Shown piece after piece: positions 1 to 12,188 of a stretch of 16,052 nt of DNA. The position numbers were made by a program, and so were the translations under genes. Source of the DNA: Conidiobolus incongruus B7586 (taxonomy: Eukaryota > Entomophthoromycota > Entomophthoromycetes > Entomophthorales > Conidiobolaceae). The DNA lies in NCBI GenBank assembly GCA_000697335.1, contig JNEM01013948.1:1-16052 (forward strand), in the 5' to 3' direction. The notes under the pieces were generated by a model. It was given only the letters and a program-made list of their open reading frames with translations, had not been told where the DNA came from and searched no databases. Position 1 is the first letter of the stretch. Each line of letters starts with the position of its first letter.

Positions 1-2060
1 AAATATCTCAATTTATATAAATTTATTTTTAAATAATTAAAATATATGACATTATATACTAAATAAATGCTTTATATTTTTATTAATATATTTTTCAAAA
101 CAATTAATAGATTAAATAAATTTTAGTTATTAATGAGTATATAATATATATAATCAGTTTAAATCAATAAAAAATTATTAAGTTATATATTTAAATTGTA
201 GAAAATCAATTTGATTTTAATATAAAATATATAAATATAATTAAAGTTTAACGACCTTCATTTAAAAATAATAAATAGCATAAATTTTAAGCAATTTATA
301 GATATAGTAACATATTATAAAATCAAGTTATGTTTAATATAATTATAATAATAATATATTATTATTATATTTTATTAATTTAAATTAATGTATTACGAAA
401 TTAGATATTATTTTAATAAATTTATAAAATATTAAATTCTTAGAAAAGTATTAAATTATTTTAACTAAAACTTCATCTAATAAATGATTAAATATAATTA
501 TTACCAAAAATTAATAATTGGTGAAATAAATATCGAAAATAAAAACTTTAAAAAAGATTAAATCCCAAAAATATTAACATTATTATTTTGAAAATTAAAA
601 CTTAACACAAAATTGATCTTAAATCTTTATTATATTATATAGTTTTTTCTAATCTTTTATTATTGATTAAATATATAAATTTGAATTTTAACATTATATT
701 ATAAAGTAAATCATACAAATACCTCTTAATAAATTTATAAAGTCAGATTGAGAAAAATTTGATATGATCCAATTCATTTTAAATTTATTTTTTTCTTAAT
801 TATAATATAAATTGATTGATAAATGTATTAAATAGATTGAAAAAAATTTTTAATCAATTTAAATATAATATTTCAATAAAGGTTTGCTTTTATATAATTA
901 TATTCAAATTTATCAATAAAAAATATATGAAAATTAATCAATATTTGCTTGTTAATAAACACTAAATAATAAAGTTGTTATTATAATAGATTATAACTTA
1001 AAAATACTATAATTGATTAAAATTCATTTTAATTATTATTCATTATAATTAATATTTAGTTTCAAACTAAGTATATTGATATACAAATACTTGATTGAAT
1101 TTGATAGCTATTATGATATAAAATTTTTCCTTATTGTTTTAAAATAATGATAAATTTTTTCTAATCGCTATAATATATAAATATTGTTGATTCTATCAAA
1201 TAATAAATAAAAATTAAGATTGAATATTTAAAAATAAAATATTAAGCAAAATTTATATTATATACAATATAGAAATTAAAAGATTAATTGTTTAATAAAA
1301 ACAAGTTTAAAATAATTAACAATTTTATAATATACTCTAATGTAATATATATCTGATATTAAAACTACTCCATATTGCAATTGATTTATTTCTATCATTG
1401 AATATGTTCAATAGTATTTTCGTTAATAGGTGTATATACTTTATTAGCATCTGATTTAATTAATTAGAAAAACAAATTTTATTAACTGTTAAATATCGTT
1501 ATCATAGATAAAATTAATTTAATACATGTAATAATAGTTTGTTAAAGATAAATATATTATAACAAAATATTTAAGCTTTTCAGATATTTGGATGATAACA
1601 ATTAATTTTATAGGTTAATTTTCTTATTTAGAGGGATTAAAATTATACACCCAAAAATAAATAAAATCAAAGTTCCTCAAGAACATTTAAAAAAATAATC
1701 AAATACTATTTATTAATAATTTATAAAAAAATTAAATGTCAGTATTATTTAACTATATTTTATGCTGATATTCGTACTTAATAAGCTAAAAATTAAATAT
1801 ATTAGAATAGTCAGTATTTAAGAATCAAAACTAAATCAAAAGCAATTTAAATATCATTTGAAATATATTCAATTTATTATGAAATAAATTAAAATAATTC
1901 ATATTAACCTAATACATCAATAAGTTGAATCTTATCTTTAATATGATCATTAAATTGATGTAATAAATTATTAGAGTATCAAAGGCATAATCATAACTAA
2001 ATTTCATAGATAATGAAATAATTATCTTTAATCAAATCAAGAAACTATTAAATATTCAAT
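1..2060. other. AT-rich gene-free stretch
   Basis: Almost pure A/T sequence with stops in every frame and no open frame of useful length. I see no protein family, RNA gene, long terminal repeat or tandem array here. It could be ordinary intergenic DNA or fully decayed repeat sequence; nothing recognisable remains to decide between them. Confidence 0.7.
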
Positions 2061-2307
2061 TTATGAGTGTTTTTTGATCCGTTATAAACTTATTTTTTTC
2101 CGTTGGATAATATTGATAAAACTGAAGTTTTTGCTGAATAGAGGGTGGCTAATAGATTCTGATTCAATAATTTACCAGTTATTCAATTTGTCAAGTTTAT
2201 ATTAAGATTTGATTGGTTGAAAATTAAATCCTTTAGAGTGTAATTTTTACGACAGAGTTGATGATGTTACTAGTACCCACAATTCAATATAATCAGTAGC
2301 AAAATGA

Positions 2308-2322
2308 TAAAGGGTAATTTTA
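2308..2322 (+). promoter_or_regulatory. GGG-core motif upstream of NAP1
   Basis: The 15-mer TAAAGGGTAATTTTA sits about 140 bp before the NAP1 start. The identical 15-mer occurs at 8781-8795, and its 11-bp core TAAAGGGTAAT occurs inverted at 2503-2513 inside NAP1 intron 1. A GGG core recurring in such AT-rich DNA suggests a protein-binding site; the factor is unknown. Confidence 0.35.
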
Positions 2323-2353
2323 CTTATATTATCTAATTTTAGTTGAATATTGT

Positions 2354-2368
2354 ATCATCATCATCATC
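2354..2368. repeat. (ATC)5 microsatellite
   Basis: Five perfect ATC units in the NAP1 leader or promoter, immediately before a GTATGT sequence that could be a splice donor. No function can be assigned. Confidence 0.8.
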
Positions 2369-2437
2369 GTATGTAACTATTATTGACATTAAAAATAATA
2401 CTAATTCACATTGTTTAATAGTCATTTAACTTTTCAG
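2369..2437 (+). other. Possible 5' UTR intron of NAP1
   Basis: A GTATGT donor at 2369-2374 matches donors used inside NAP1 (GTATGT at 2841 and 2940). A pyrimidine-rich acceptor, CTTTTCAG, ends at 2437, with ACTAAT and TTTAAC sequences that could serve as branch sites. At 69 bp it would be longer than the nine coding introns (50-56 bp), so this is tentative. Confidence 0.35.
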
Positions 2438-2459
2438 TTTAATATAACACACATACACA

Positions 2460-3780
2460 ATGGAAGGTATTACTAAATCAACTATCACCAGTATTCAGTA
2501 ATATTACCCTTTATTGTTTAGACAGTAGATTCGGAGTTGTCCCAGTTGCTAACACTTTAGAAGCTTTACCTACTACTGTTTTAAAGAGAGTTTATGGTCT
2601 TAAGGGTGTCCAAGTAAGTATATTTCATTTTCGATGATTCAATCAACTAACTTACCTACATAGACTCAACACACCGAGTTGGAAAAGAAATTCCAAGCTG
2701 AAATTCACGAATTAGAAAAGAAGTACAACGCTCTCTACGCCCCCCTCTATGAAAAGAGACTTCAAATCATTTCTGGTGCTTCTGAACCCGATCCTTCCGA
2801 TATTGAAGCTGGTAAGAAAGCTGTTGAAGCTGATCAATTGGTATGTATTGAATTGACCTGTATTTTACCCGATATTGACCAGTATGTTTGTTATAGTTGC
2901 CTACCAAGGATCCCTTGACTGAAGGAGAAGATATTGTTGGTATGTAGCATAGTCTCATATTGATCAGTAGCATATATTAATTGATGATATTAGGTATTCC
3001 TGAATTCTGGTTGATTGCCTTAAAGAACAACCAAATCATTGAAGGTGGCATTACTGATAAAGATGCCGAAGCCTTGAAATTCCTTACCGATATCAAGGTT
3101 GATTACATTGACGCCACCAAGTTCCAACTCAACTTTCACTTCGCTGAAAACCCCTTCTTCACCAACTCCGTCTTGAGCAAGACTTTCATCTACCAAGAAT
3201 CTCCCATCAGCGGTGCTCACATCCCCTTCCAAGCCGAAGGCACCACCATTGAATGGAAAGAAGGCCAAAACCTTACCGTTGAAATTAAGTCCAAGAAGCA
3301 ACGCCACAAGGAAACTAACAAGACTCGCGTTGTCAAGAAGACCGTCCCTGCCGAAACCTTCTTCAATTTCTTCGCTTCCCGCAAGATCTCAGAAGAAGAC
3401 GATGAAGAAGATGAAGATGTTTATGACTTCTTAGAACTCGACTTCGAAATTGGTGAAGAAATCAAGGATAAGATTGTCCCCCACGCCATTGACTGGTTTA
3501 CTGGTAAGGCCAGTGAATTAGAAGGTCTTGAATATGGTGATGATGAAGAAGTAAGTAACGTATTAAAATACATAGGATAGATGAATAACTAATTATTTTA
3601 GTTCGACTATGAAGGTGATGAATATGCTTACCAATCCACAGATGACGATGATGAAGATGACGAAGAAGATGAAGAGGCTACTGTAGGTAACATTACCAAT
3701 TTCTCATAAGACTAAATACTAATCAATTTCAATAGCTTAAGACCCAACGTGAACAAGCTCCTGAATGCAAACAACAATAA
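2460..3780 (+). CDS. NAP1: Nucleosome assembly protein 1 (NAP1), seven exons
   Basis: This is a histone chaperone of the NAP/SET family. It binds H2A-H2B (and H3-H4), shuttles between cytoplasm and nucleus, and deposits histones on DNA. I read exons 2460-2466, 2522-2613, 2664-2840, 2897-2939, 2994-3550, 3602-3682 and 3736-3780, giving 333 aa plus TAA. All introns are GT-AG, 50-56 bp. The long dimerisation helix runs from about residue 38 (ELEKKFQAEIHELEKKY). The core then has GIPEFW (107-112), ENPFFTN (158-164), a basic stretch KKQRHKETNKTR (207-218) and ETFFNFF (227-233). Acidic tracts lie at about 240-249 and in exon 6. The end, PECKQQ, carries a CaaX-like CKQQ, as in human NAP1L1. The 7-bp first exon (Met-Glu plus one base) is chosen because it restores frame to SRFGVVPVANTLEALP; the start has A at -3 and G at +4. 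The N-terminal tail is short compared with yeast Nap1. C-ending codons suggest high expression. Family identity is very secure; exon 1 is less so. Confidence 0.95.
2503..2513 (-). promoter_or_regulatory. Inverted GGG-core motif in NAP1 intron 1
   Basis: On the minus strand this reads TAAAGGGTAAT, the core of the 15-mer at 2308-2322. A second copy about 190 bp away in the same gene supports a regulatory site, though intron sequence may match by chance. Confidence 0.25.
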
Positions 3781-3806
3781 ACTTTATTTGAATTAATATT
3801 TAATTG

Positions 3807-3812
3807 AATAAA
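3807..3812 (+). terminator. NAP1 poly(A) signal
   Basis: AATAAA lies 27 bp after the NAP1 stop codon and is followed by a GGGTTTTTTT run, a plausible downstream T-rich element. This is the expected 3'-end signal for a Pol II gene. Confidence 0.6.
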
Positions 3813-3999
3813 CTACGGGTTTTTTTGTGATTATCTATATTCGATTTCTTTTTATATTAATAACTGATATATTAATTAATAATTTAACATTTAATAAAAT
3901 GCTAATTTTTAATAATTATAATTTCAAGATATTTAGAGTTTATAAAATATTTTAATTTATTTTGAATTGAATTAAATAAATTTTTGTTTTTATAAGTAG

Positions 4000-4019
4000 A
4001 TATATATATATATATATAT
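4000..4019. repeat. (AT)10 microsatellite
   Basis: Ten perfect AT units in the convergent 3' region between NAP1 and the decarboxylase, about 90 bp beyond the decarboxylase stop. A similar (AT)11 run lies just past the zinc-finger gene at 12124-12145. Confidence 0.85.
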
Positions 4020-4092
4020 GTTAATAATAAGATCTAATCTAATAAATAAATGATAAATTTAATTTTTTAATAAATTAGTTTAAAAAAGAAAA

Positions 4093-4098
4093 TTTATT
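4093..4098 (-). terminator. Decarboxylase poly(A) signal
   Basis: On the minus strand this reads AATAAA, only 8 bp past the decarboxylase stop codon. It is a plausible 3'-end signal; in such AT-rich DNA the hexamer also occurs by chance. Confidence 0.4.
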
Positions 4099-4106
4099 AT
4101 AATAGA

Positions 4107-5881
4107 TCAATTATTATTAAATAACTCTTGACCTAATCTATGAATTTCAGATATTAAACGATCGATAGTTTTTTGAGTGGTTTTAGGATGATTAAATACC
4201 ATTCTAAAAAATTGAGGTATTGATTGATTCGTATCATTCAATGCATCATATACTTGTAATGGTGAATAATCTACCATAATCTGTCCTTCTGATTTCATAG
4301 TATTGATAATAGCTTTTGTAATATTGGCATATTCTGAAGGAATATTTGGAATTGATTGGTTATTAATTAATATAGGCTCAGTTGAGTGAGTATTATTTTG
4401 AGCTAAGGGTAAATAATAGAAACACACATTTAAGCTTGTACTAGGTACTAATAATTTGAAATTGGGATGCTGAATAATTCGGGATTGAAAGTACTGAGCA
4501 CATGCTAAAGCATGATCAACTCTTTTAGTAAATCCCTCTGACCCTAAATATCGCCACATTAAAAACATCTTAAAACCATCAGGGCGTCTACCACATCCCA
4601 CTGTACCATCTGCCAAATCCATATTGGAATATAACCAGCTATTATCATTGGTATAGCCAGACTCTGAATTCATATTATTATTGTGGAATAAGTAATCAGC
4701 ATCTAATGTATGTGCTTGGTTCAAAAGTAGTCTATTATGTAAGAGTAAATAAGAGCATTGCATAGGCACTCCCAAGAGTTTGTGTGGATTGATTGTGAAA
4801 GAATCTGATAAATGTGCATTATTCAGTAAATGACGGTGTGTCTTAGAAAATAAAAGGGATCCTCCCCAGCTTCCATCAATGTGGAACCAGATATTGTACT
4901 TTTTACAAATTGTGGATATTGTGGCAAAATCGTCAAATGCACCTAAAATTGTAGATCCAGCATTTGAATTGACAAAAAATGGAATTTCACCAGCTTCAAT
5001 ACTCTTTTGTATCATCAGCTCTAATTGATCAGTCAACATAGAACCATCAACATGGCAAGGTACTTTATAAACTCTTTTCAATCCGATACCTAAACTGATA
5101 GCTGCTTTATCGATCGAATAATGTCCATGCTGAGGTGTGAATACTGAGAGCTTTTCGCCATTGTACCCGTTGAATTTAATTGTAGGGAATCTCAGATTTC
5201 TAGCTAATGACATGGCCATGAAGTTGGATTGAGAACCTCCTGGAAAAGTTAAGCCTCCACGATTTGGAGTGGTGTAGCCTATTAAATTGGCTAACTCATG
5301 ACCTGCAGCTAATTCCATTTGGATCAGGCATGGCGACACATGATACACATGGGATGTGCCATTGAGAACACCTAGAATCAACTCACTGATCACACCTAAG
5401 TACTAATTAGGACTTGATCCTTTAATAATTAGTGAAACAAATTACCAATAGGAGTTGTTGAGGAGTATAATTTATCACAAAAATTAGGACTCCAACTATT
5501 GACACTATGCTCCAATACTGTATCCAGTAAATTTAAAACACCTATTTAATTTAATTTAATATCATAATCAATTATTTAAATTAATTTATATTTACCTTCA
5601 GCACCTTCTCCATCATTACTTAAATTTAAGTTTATTTTTTTAGATAATGATATCTTGTCAATAGGATTAATAACTGGGCAATTATCTTGAATCCCTCTAC
5701 TGATGACTATGAAAATATTAAAAATATATTTCAAAAATCATTAAATATTAATATTATTACAGTCTTTCAATTTGAATTTGACTAATTCTAACAACTGAAT
5801 AAACTCTTCATCGGAATCCAAATTATTTTTAACATTATTCGAATTCAAAATCGATTTAAATGATTCAGACTCAGTAACCAT
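4107..5881 (-). CDS. Group II PLP-dependent decarboxylase (GAD/CSAD-like), four exons
   Basis: This is a pyridoxal-phosphate amino-acid decarboxylase of the glutamate / cysteine-sulfinate / acidic amino acid type, probably cytosolic. Exons on the minus strand are 5881-5761, 5706-5596, 5541-5446 and 5395-4107, giving 538 aa, within the family's usual range. Introns are GT-AG of 54, 54 and 50 bp. Visible landmarks are: FCDKLYSSTTPIG before the exon 3/4 junction (the position of the family's RFFNQLxxGxDP block); GGSQSN (162-167), phosphate binding; HYSIDKAA with His201, which should stack on PLP; HIDGSWGGS (281-289), with Asp283 facing the pyridine nitrogen; NPHKLLGVPMQCS, with Lys315 the Schiff-base lysine; and CGRRPDGFKMFLMW (377-390). 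The first 40 residues are variable. The ATG at 5881 is chosen because it opens the frame with A at -3. The segment between YLF and CGRR (about 345-376) is longer than in animal GAD/CSAD and covers the catalytic loop, so the substrate (glutamate, cysteine sulfinate, aspartate or other) is not assigned. It converges with NAP1, with 326 bp between the stops. Codons are mostly A/T-ending. Confidence 0.93.
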
Positions 5882-6080
5882 TATAATTATATTATAGAAA
5901 TAATCAAATCAACTGTTATTTATAATTTAATCTATTTAAGATATTAAACTAATGGAATTGAGTATTTGCTTTAATAAATGGCATTGTTAACCTAATATAC
6001 TCATTTTTTTCAATCTAAGTTTATGGGAAATTAATTAAATATGCAGAATGTTATGAAAATTACGGGATCTGAAGGATAGA
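5882..6080 (-). promoter_or_regulatory. Decarboxylase 5' flank
   Basis: AT-rich sequence between the decarboxylase start codon and the 32-bp tandem array. A/T stretches near the start could hold TATA-like elements, but none stands out. A GGATCTGAAGGAT sequence near 6065-6077 resembles part of the 32-bp unit out of register. Confidence 0.4.
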
Positions 6081-6176
6081 TGTGGATAAGTAATCATTAT
6101 TATTTATATAATTGAGGATCAGAAATCATAATTATTTAGGTAGTTGAGGATCGGAAATCATTTTTATTGTGATAAT
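6081..6176. repeat. Three tandem copies of a 32-bp unit upstream of the decarboxylase
   Basis: Copies start at 6081, 6113 and 6145. Each begins TGWGGAT and continues through an AATCAT block into an A/T-rich tail. I count 25 of 32 matches between copies 1 and 2, and 25 of 32 between copies 2 and 3. The conserved half is the G-containing part (read on the minus strand, ATGATTTCTGATCCTCA in copy 2), while the AT tail drifts more. The array lies 200-295 bp upstream of the decarboxylase start, so it may be an upstream binding-site array for that gene. Confidence 0.7.
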
Positions 6177-8165
6177 TGATGTGAGTTATTAAATTCAATT
6201 TAAATTAGTAATTATGAAATTAAATATTTTTTAACAATTGATAATAAAGTAGTATAATAAAAACGAGGTATATATTTTTCGACATTCAATGAATTAATTT
6301 GAGCAAATCTTAAGTTTTAGCACTTATTTGCATAGAATTTTTTAAATAACCTTGCATACTAAGGAATTCGGTTTAATATATAATGGGAATTACCTTTTAT
6401 AAAAATTTCAGTTATCAAAATTTGAATTATAATACTCAAAAAATTATATAGTTGAAAGCCAAATTATATTTTCTATACAAAATTATTATAAATTTTGCAT
6501 TATTATCATAAATTAATTAAATCAAATTATAATAATTAAGATCTTAATTATAAAATTAATAAAATAATTTATATTTTTGTTAAAAAAGTATTACTTCATT
6601 TTATACAATGATTTTCTTAAAATTTGCTAAAACATGAATATATATAATTTTAAATTCAATACCATCTTATAATTAATAAATTAGTAATCAAAATTCTTGT
6701 TTTATTTAATACATATTATTACGAATGATAATAAATTCAGTATATTCTCTAAATTTAATTTTCATAAAATATAGGAATAGTAACATATTTTATATTGATG
6801 ATTATAGTAAGTATATTTGTATCCATGATTAATTGTATTGAATAGATTAATTGAAAATAATATTCATACCTTGGATCAATTTTTATGTATTTAAAATCGA
6901 TTAATTGACACTTATTAATATTTAACCAAAGTGATTTTTATCTCAAAGATCTCATTTTCTAATAACATTGCATTATTAATCATTGAACTATTTGATATAA
7001 TTTCCATAAATATTTTGGTTGAATTATTATTTAATATTTAATTAATTATTATATATAAATGAATATGTTTATTACTATCTATGTATATAGATATATATTG
7101 AAAATTTGGAGTTTTTACTAATAACTAAATATTAATAGATAATTTAAATGGTTGGATATTCCCCTATAATTTGAATATATCAAATAAAAAGGATACTGTA
7201 AATGCTAAGAATATTTGCATGCAGATTCAACAGATACTCTTTGTTAAAGCTAGTTATATAATCTTAAGGCATAATTCAAACCAATTTTAAATCCTTACTG
7301 AAACCCTGACATTTAGCTTGCCCCTTTTTTAATTAATTCAAAATGAAACATTACCTAATTTTCATGTCGATATAGATCAAGATTTCAGGTATTTATGGCT
7401 AACTATAATGTCCACATACCCGATTTTTCAACTGATCTCAGGCATTCAATAAACTTAAACATGATTTTTTCCTAATTTAACTCGTGTGATTTTTCAATTA
7501 TAAAGTTATTATTACTTTTTTGATCTTAGAATATGAATGAAATCATTTTATTGTATAAAAACCAATATTTATGTTTTGTTATTATTTAATTATACTTAAA
7601 AATAGTTCTAAGAAATAATACAGATTGATTAAAGGACTCTCTTTGTTGTTTATAAAATACTAAAGAATCATTTAACTCAAAGATAGTGATCTTTATGAAT
7701 CAAAATTGATACGTAACTTATCTTAATAGTCGATCAATACAACCACTTGATTTTATTTAGTTAAATAAGTAGGAACAGTTCGATAATTACCTGAAAAAAG
7801 TAAAAGAAACAGGAAAATAATTAATTATATCCACTTAATATACTTAACTGGATGATCTCTTTCAATTACCCCATCTCACCAATATTCAAATTTAATCTAA
7901 ATTTATCTATTAAATTTCATCATAGAAAACTCTGTTCAATTTATAATAATTTTGATATTTAAGGTTATTCATTATTAGATATATTACTAATTTTATAGGT
8001 TTATTTGGGTTAAATAATATTGATCATCAGCCAAATATCTCACTTTAAGAGGCTTTTTGAATACCAAGCTTCTTTCAGTCCGACCGAAAGTAACCCTAAC
8101 ATCAATTTATTTAAGAAATAATCTTATCATATTGCCTACATATCCAGAATGTTTCTGAATAAAAA

Positions 8166-8260
8166 ATAAAGAATTGTTTTAAATAATAAATATATCAAAC
8201 CAATCTTTGTTTTAAAACAATTTAATAAAACCAAGTATTGTTTAAAAATTAAACACCTAA
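8166..8260. repeat. Imperfect repeats of a TTGTTTTAAA unit, about 31-33 bp apart
   Basis: TTGTTTTAAA begins at 8174 and 8207, and TTGTTTAAAA begins at 8238. The last two are each preceded by AAACCAA (8197 and 8228, 31 bp apart). The middle copy contains the perfect 14-bp palindrome TTGTTTTAAAACAA (8207-8220). It is probably a small decayed tandem duplication; no function is evident. Confidence 0.45.
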
Positions 8261-8780
8261 ATCAATATATTATTGATTAAAATATATTTACTATGTAGAT
8301 CAAATACATGATCTATTTACTATAATAATATAACTGTCAATTGTATACAATTTGTGAAATAGATATCCTTTGATATTAAATTAATTGAATTAATAGTTCA
8401 TTTTAAGCTAATATTTGTTAAAATATACAAATGTAGGTGAATCAAACCTCATTTATATTAATAATTAACTATATTATACGAATGGCCAATTTACGATATT
8501 ACGCTCGGTAATATTTAACAAATCATTAATTGTATACACACTCAATATAGTTAATTTTAATTTTATTCAATAATAATTACTAAGTTAAGTATTATCCGAA
8601 TATCTGATTAGATTTTTGATTATATAGTTTACCAAATTTATCTCAATTTATTCAATTCACCAATTTGAATACCTAATTTACATTTTTCTATTTTTTTATT
8701 CCTTTAAATTTAAATTAAATTGCATCAGCCATTATTTGAAAAGAATTTAAAATGCTGTTATATTTGATTAAATATAGTCC

Positions 8781-8795
8781 TAAAGGGTAATTTTA
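8781..8795 (+). promoter_or_regulatory. Second copy of the NAP1-upstream 15-mer
   Basis: TAAAGGGTAATTTTA, identical to 2308-2322, here inside the gene-free stretch. It may be a binding site near an undetected transcript or a chance match. Confidence 0.25.
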
Positions 8796-9930
8796 ATACG
8801 TTTTAAGTATATTTGAAAAATATATTAACATTTTGTCAGCGTTACGGAAGAACTGAATGCTATTTCGAGTAATAAAATATTTGTAGTTTATAGTATCAGG
8901 ATCAAATAACAAATTAAGCAATTTCAATTTATTCTATTAAGTTTTTCAATATTGAATATAGCTAATTCAATGTTTGACACCAAAGTTCTAGGTATATTTG
9001 TCAATAATTATAGATTTGAATCAAATTTACTCTCATTCGGCTATTTGAATTAATGTAGCAATTTAATTAAAATTTATACCATTTTATTATATAGTTACTT
9101 AATTTAATTTAAATGATGGTGACAATTAAATAATTACAATAAACTATACAAATATTTTACTCGATCGAAATGGATTTGAAAATTAAGGGTTAATATTTAT
9201 TGAGATTATTAAAAAATTTCTCATTATAATAATATTTATTCAAAACACTTTATTATTTTTAATAAATTTAATTATCTATCAAGATATGTTAAAATATTAT
9301 AATATACTAATCGATTTCAACAAATATTAAAACTTATATTTAATATAATCGGTTTTTGATACCTCGAATAGTTAATTAACAAAAAGAGCTGTTATTTTAT
9401 TCATCATATTTAATATTATATCATGATTTTTATTTTAATTCTTCTGACAATTTTACGAAAATATGATTTTAATTATATGTACTTTTCAATCAATTAATGG
9501 CTATTATTGTGATAAGCTATATATCATGAACAGAAACTACAACCAAGATGATATTTTATTCATTTTGCCCAAATATACTTATATAGAAAATAACATTGGA
9601 TTTTCTAGACTTATTTAATATTTTGCTCTAATGATTAAAGTGTGACATTAATTATTATATAATATGATCCATAATTTAATGGTGATCTACATTCATATAA
9701 TTATTAAATAATCTTTTTACAGCTCAAGGTATAACCTTGTTTCATATTTTAATCATTTTACATATTTTATCTATATTTTGATTTAAATTATATTATAATC
9801 TAACTGCTTTAAGATAATATTATAAATATTTATAATTATTTTATTCGAAATAAATTAATACAACATATTACTTTAATTTAAAAGTTGATGGTTTTAATAT
9901 TAAACATAAAATTTTCAGTGGTATTTTATA

Positions 9931-9958
9931 TTATTTTAGTTTTTTCAAACTAAAATAA
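9931..9958. repeat. Perfect 12-bp inverted repeat with 4-base loop
   Basis: The arms TTATTTTAGTTT and AAACTAAAATAA are exactly complementary around a TTTC loop. It could form a hairpin in DNA or RNA. No flanking gene uses it as an obvious terminator. Confidence 0.75.
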
Positions 9959-11269
9959 CTAAAACGTATAAACTGAGAAATATCATAATCAGTTTCAGTT
10001 CAAAGATATTAATATTTCATATTAGTACTATTATTGAATTGATGACAATTAGATTAAAATAATACTATTTAGCTAATTATTAGACTTATGATATTTTTTT
10101 CAATTGAAATAAAATCTTTGATATAATGTTAGAATATAATATAAAAATTAACTATTTGAAAAGAAAATACTCTATTTAACATTTTATAGATAGGTTAAAT
10201 GTTTATTGAAAACACTAGTTATTTTTACCTTTTGGTTTTTAGAATAGTGATTTTTATATTAATTTATTTCTATTTTCAATAAAAATTTAATTAAAAGATA
10301 CCAATGTTAGGCTTGACGACAATGATATAAAATATACTTAATATTTAATATCCAACTCATAATCCAATTATTATATATAGCGTACTTTTAACAGTTAATA
10401 TCCATAATCATACTAACAAAATTTATTTACATATAACTTATTAAATCAAATTACTTTATAATATAAAATTCTGTCATAATGATTCAGATAATATCACAAT
10501 TTATACTCTTTAATTTAAGCTTCAATACTTTTAAAAAGTTTAAATTATCATAATAGAGATGTAATATAATTTAGTATTTCAAAGCAAATAACATGTTAAT
10601 CAATATTGATTATAGTGACCCATTGTATAAGCAAATAATTCAGTAAATAAATATAATTTGATATTTTTAATTACTATATATTTTAGCTCTCATACATATT
10701 ATTGCCAAACATATAATTCAAAGAATAATTATCAAAATTGGATATGCTCTAATTACTATTTGTATTATCGAAAACTATTAATTGAGATATTTGGTTTTAT
10801 AATTATTAAGCATGATTTAATTATATATAGATTTCTTTTTGAGCTAACATAGTTGATCAATGTGTTTTTTTATAAATAATAATTTCAAACATTTCTTAAT
10901 TATTATGGTATTTAGAAATTATACAATTTTTATTCAAATACAAATAAAATTAGTTTAAAATAATAATACTAGTTTTAAAGATAAAATCATCCTATAATAT
11001 TAGAGTTAACTGTATGTAGTATAATTTTATAACGATATTATTAAAAATAAATATTCAGATTGAATTTTGCCATTTAATTCAAAATGCAATTTGAAAATCA
11101 GATAATATAATACACAGATAATTATTGCTTTTAATAAACATTTTTATTAAATTTTTAATACATAAAATCTATATCTTTTTATTATTTAGAATTATTTTGA
11201 ATTTAAAAAGGAATAATTTAATTATCAAAGCACTATTTTCAAATATTTAGTAAAGTACGCCATTCTCTA

Positions 11270-11660
11270 AAACTAACATGGTTCGAAATATTTAGACAAA
11301 TGTTGAGAATCATGGTGTCACAAGAAAAGAGATCTACCCTTATCAAATTTTCTTATATCAACCCAATATAATAATCATTATCCTCTCGCATGCAGATGCA
11401 GTTACTCTTGATTCTTTGGTTGGGTATCTACATAAGCCACTGCAGTAACTCCAAATTTATTTGGCCCTATCTACCCTATAAGGATGGGGAATTAGGATGA
11501 CTCATTTCATAAGCAACACAATCTTAGTATTTTTCGTTATTTCTCATAATTAATAAAACTCCCTTTCAACCTACCTTATAGCCAAAATATCCCAAAATCA
11601 CTCTCTTTTCCTAACTTTGCTCAAATAAATGCTGCCTCAAGTAGTCTTAACAAAACCAAT
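11270..11660. other. Island of higher G+C in the AT desert
   Basis: About 400 bp with clearly more G and C than the kilobases on either side, including GCATGCAGATGCAG (11388-11401), a CTGCAG (11440-11445), TTTGGCCCTATCTACCC and GGATGGGGAATTAGGATGAC. Composition alone suggests constraint or a different origin, such as an exon of an unrecognised gene, a promoter, a non-coding RNA or an old insertion. I tried reading spliced frames using the 50-56 bp intron style on the plus strand and could not extend a convincing gene. Confidence 0.5.
11390..11500 (+). CDS. Possible 36-aa secreted peptide or first exon (tentative)
   Basis: An ATG-initiated frame inside the composition island. It starts MQMQLLLILWLGIYISHCS, which has the shape of a signal peptide: a hydrophobic core at about residues 5-15, then small or polar residues. 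It continues with KFIWPYLPYKDGELG and stops at TGA. A second ATG lies two codons in. An AATAAA lies 53 bp after the stop (11553-11558). A GTAACT at 11445 could be a donor with an AG 51 bp on, but the frame then stops at once, so I keep the unspliced reading. I do not recognise a family. It may be a real small secreted peptide, a remnant first exon, or a chance open frame. Confidence 0.2.
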   Translation: MQMQLLLILWLGIYISHCSNSKFIWPYLPYKDGELG

Positions 11661-12123
11661 ATTAGTTTTGAAAACAAGTTCAATGTTTTAATAGTTCTCA
11701 GTTGTAAAAAATTTAATTAATTATGTATAATAATCAATTTTTAGTATAAATTAAAAAATATTTTAAATATAGAAAAAATATATATTTATTTTTTTTTGAG
11801 AATTATAATAATATAATTTAAAATTTTATATTAAATAAAATAATTAAAAATTTTTGTATAATTATTCTAATTATTAAATTAAAATTAATTTGTGAATAAA
11901 ATGTGGTGCAAATGTTTGATTTTATATATTATTAATATTGACATTAAAATGATGTTCAAAAAAAAATAGAGATGTACAAAAATTACCTTTTAAATAAATT
12001 TTGCTTCAGATATAATATTTTAACTATATTGACATTATAAAATTAATTAATTATAAATAAATTTTATTAATATAAATGTAATGATTTTTGATTATGTTAT
12101 CCAAGATCAACCTAAATAACATG

Positions 12124-12145
12124 ATATATATATATATATATATAT
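12124..12145. repeat. (AT)11 microsatellite
   Basis: Eleven perfect AT units beginning 43 bp beyond the stop codon of the zinc-finger gene, in its 3' flank, mirroring the (AT)10 run 3' of the decarboxylase. Confidence 0.85.
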
Positions 12146-12188
12146 TTAGTGAATAAATGATTTTTTTTGATGAAAATTTTGAGTAAAT

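Larger units (their letters stand above)
2060..2459 (+). promoter_or_regulatory. NAP1 upstream region
   Basis: G+C rises here relative to the desert to the left. An ATTGG (inverted CCAAT box) lies at 2212-2216, about 245 bp before the NAP1 start codon. A GGG-core motif, TAAAGGGTAATTTTA, lies at 2308-2322. An (ATC)5 run lies at 2354-2368. No clear TATA box is visible. The assignment as promoter plus leader rests on position and composition, not on a mapped transcription start. Confidence 0.5.
6177..11270. other. 5-kb AT-rich gene-free stretch
   Basis: No coding region is supported. The longest open frame (10658-10852) begins at TTG and encodes a composition-biased, unrecognised peptide. Isolated patches with somewhat more G+C occur near 7150-7480 and 8030-8100 but have no frame open for more than a few dozen codons. 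I saw no terminal repeats, target-site duplications, transposase or polymerase motifs, or tRNA-like folds. Small repeats and hairpins are listed separately. Confidence 0.65.
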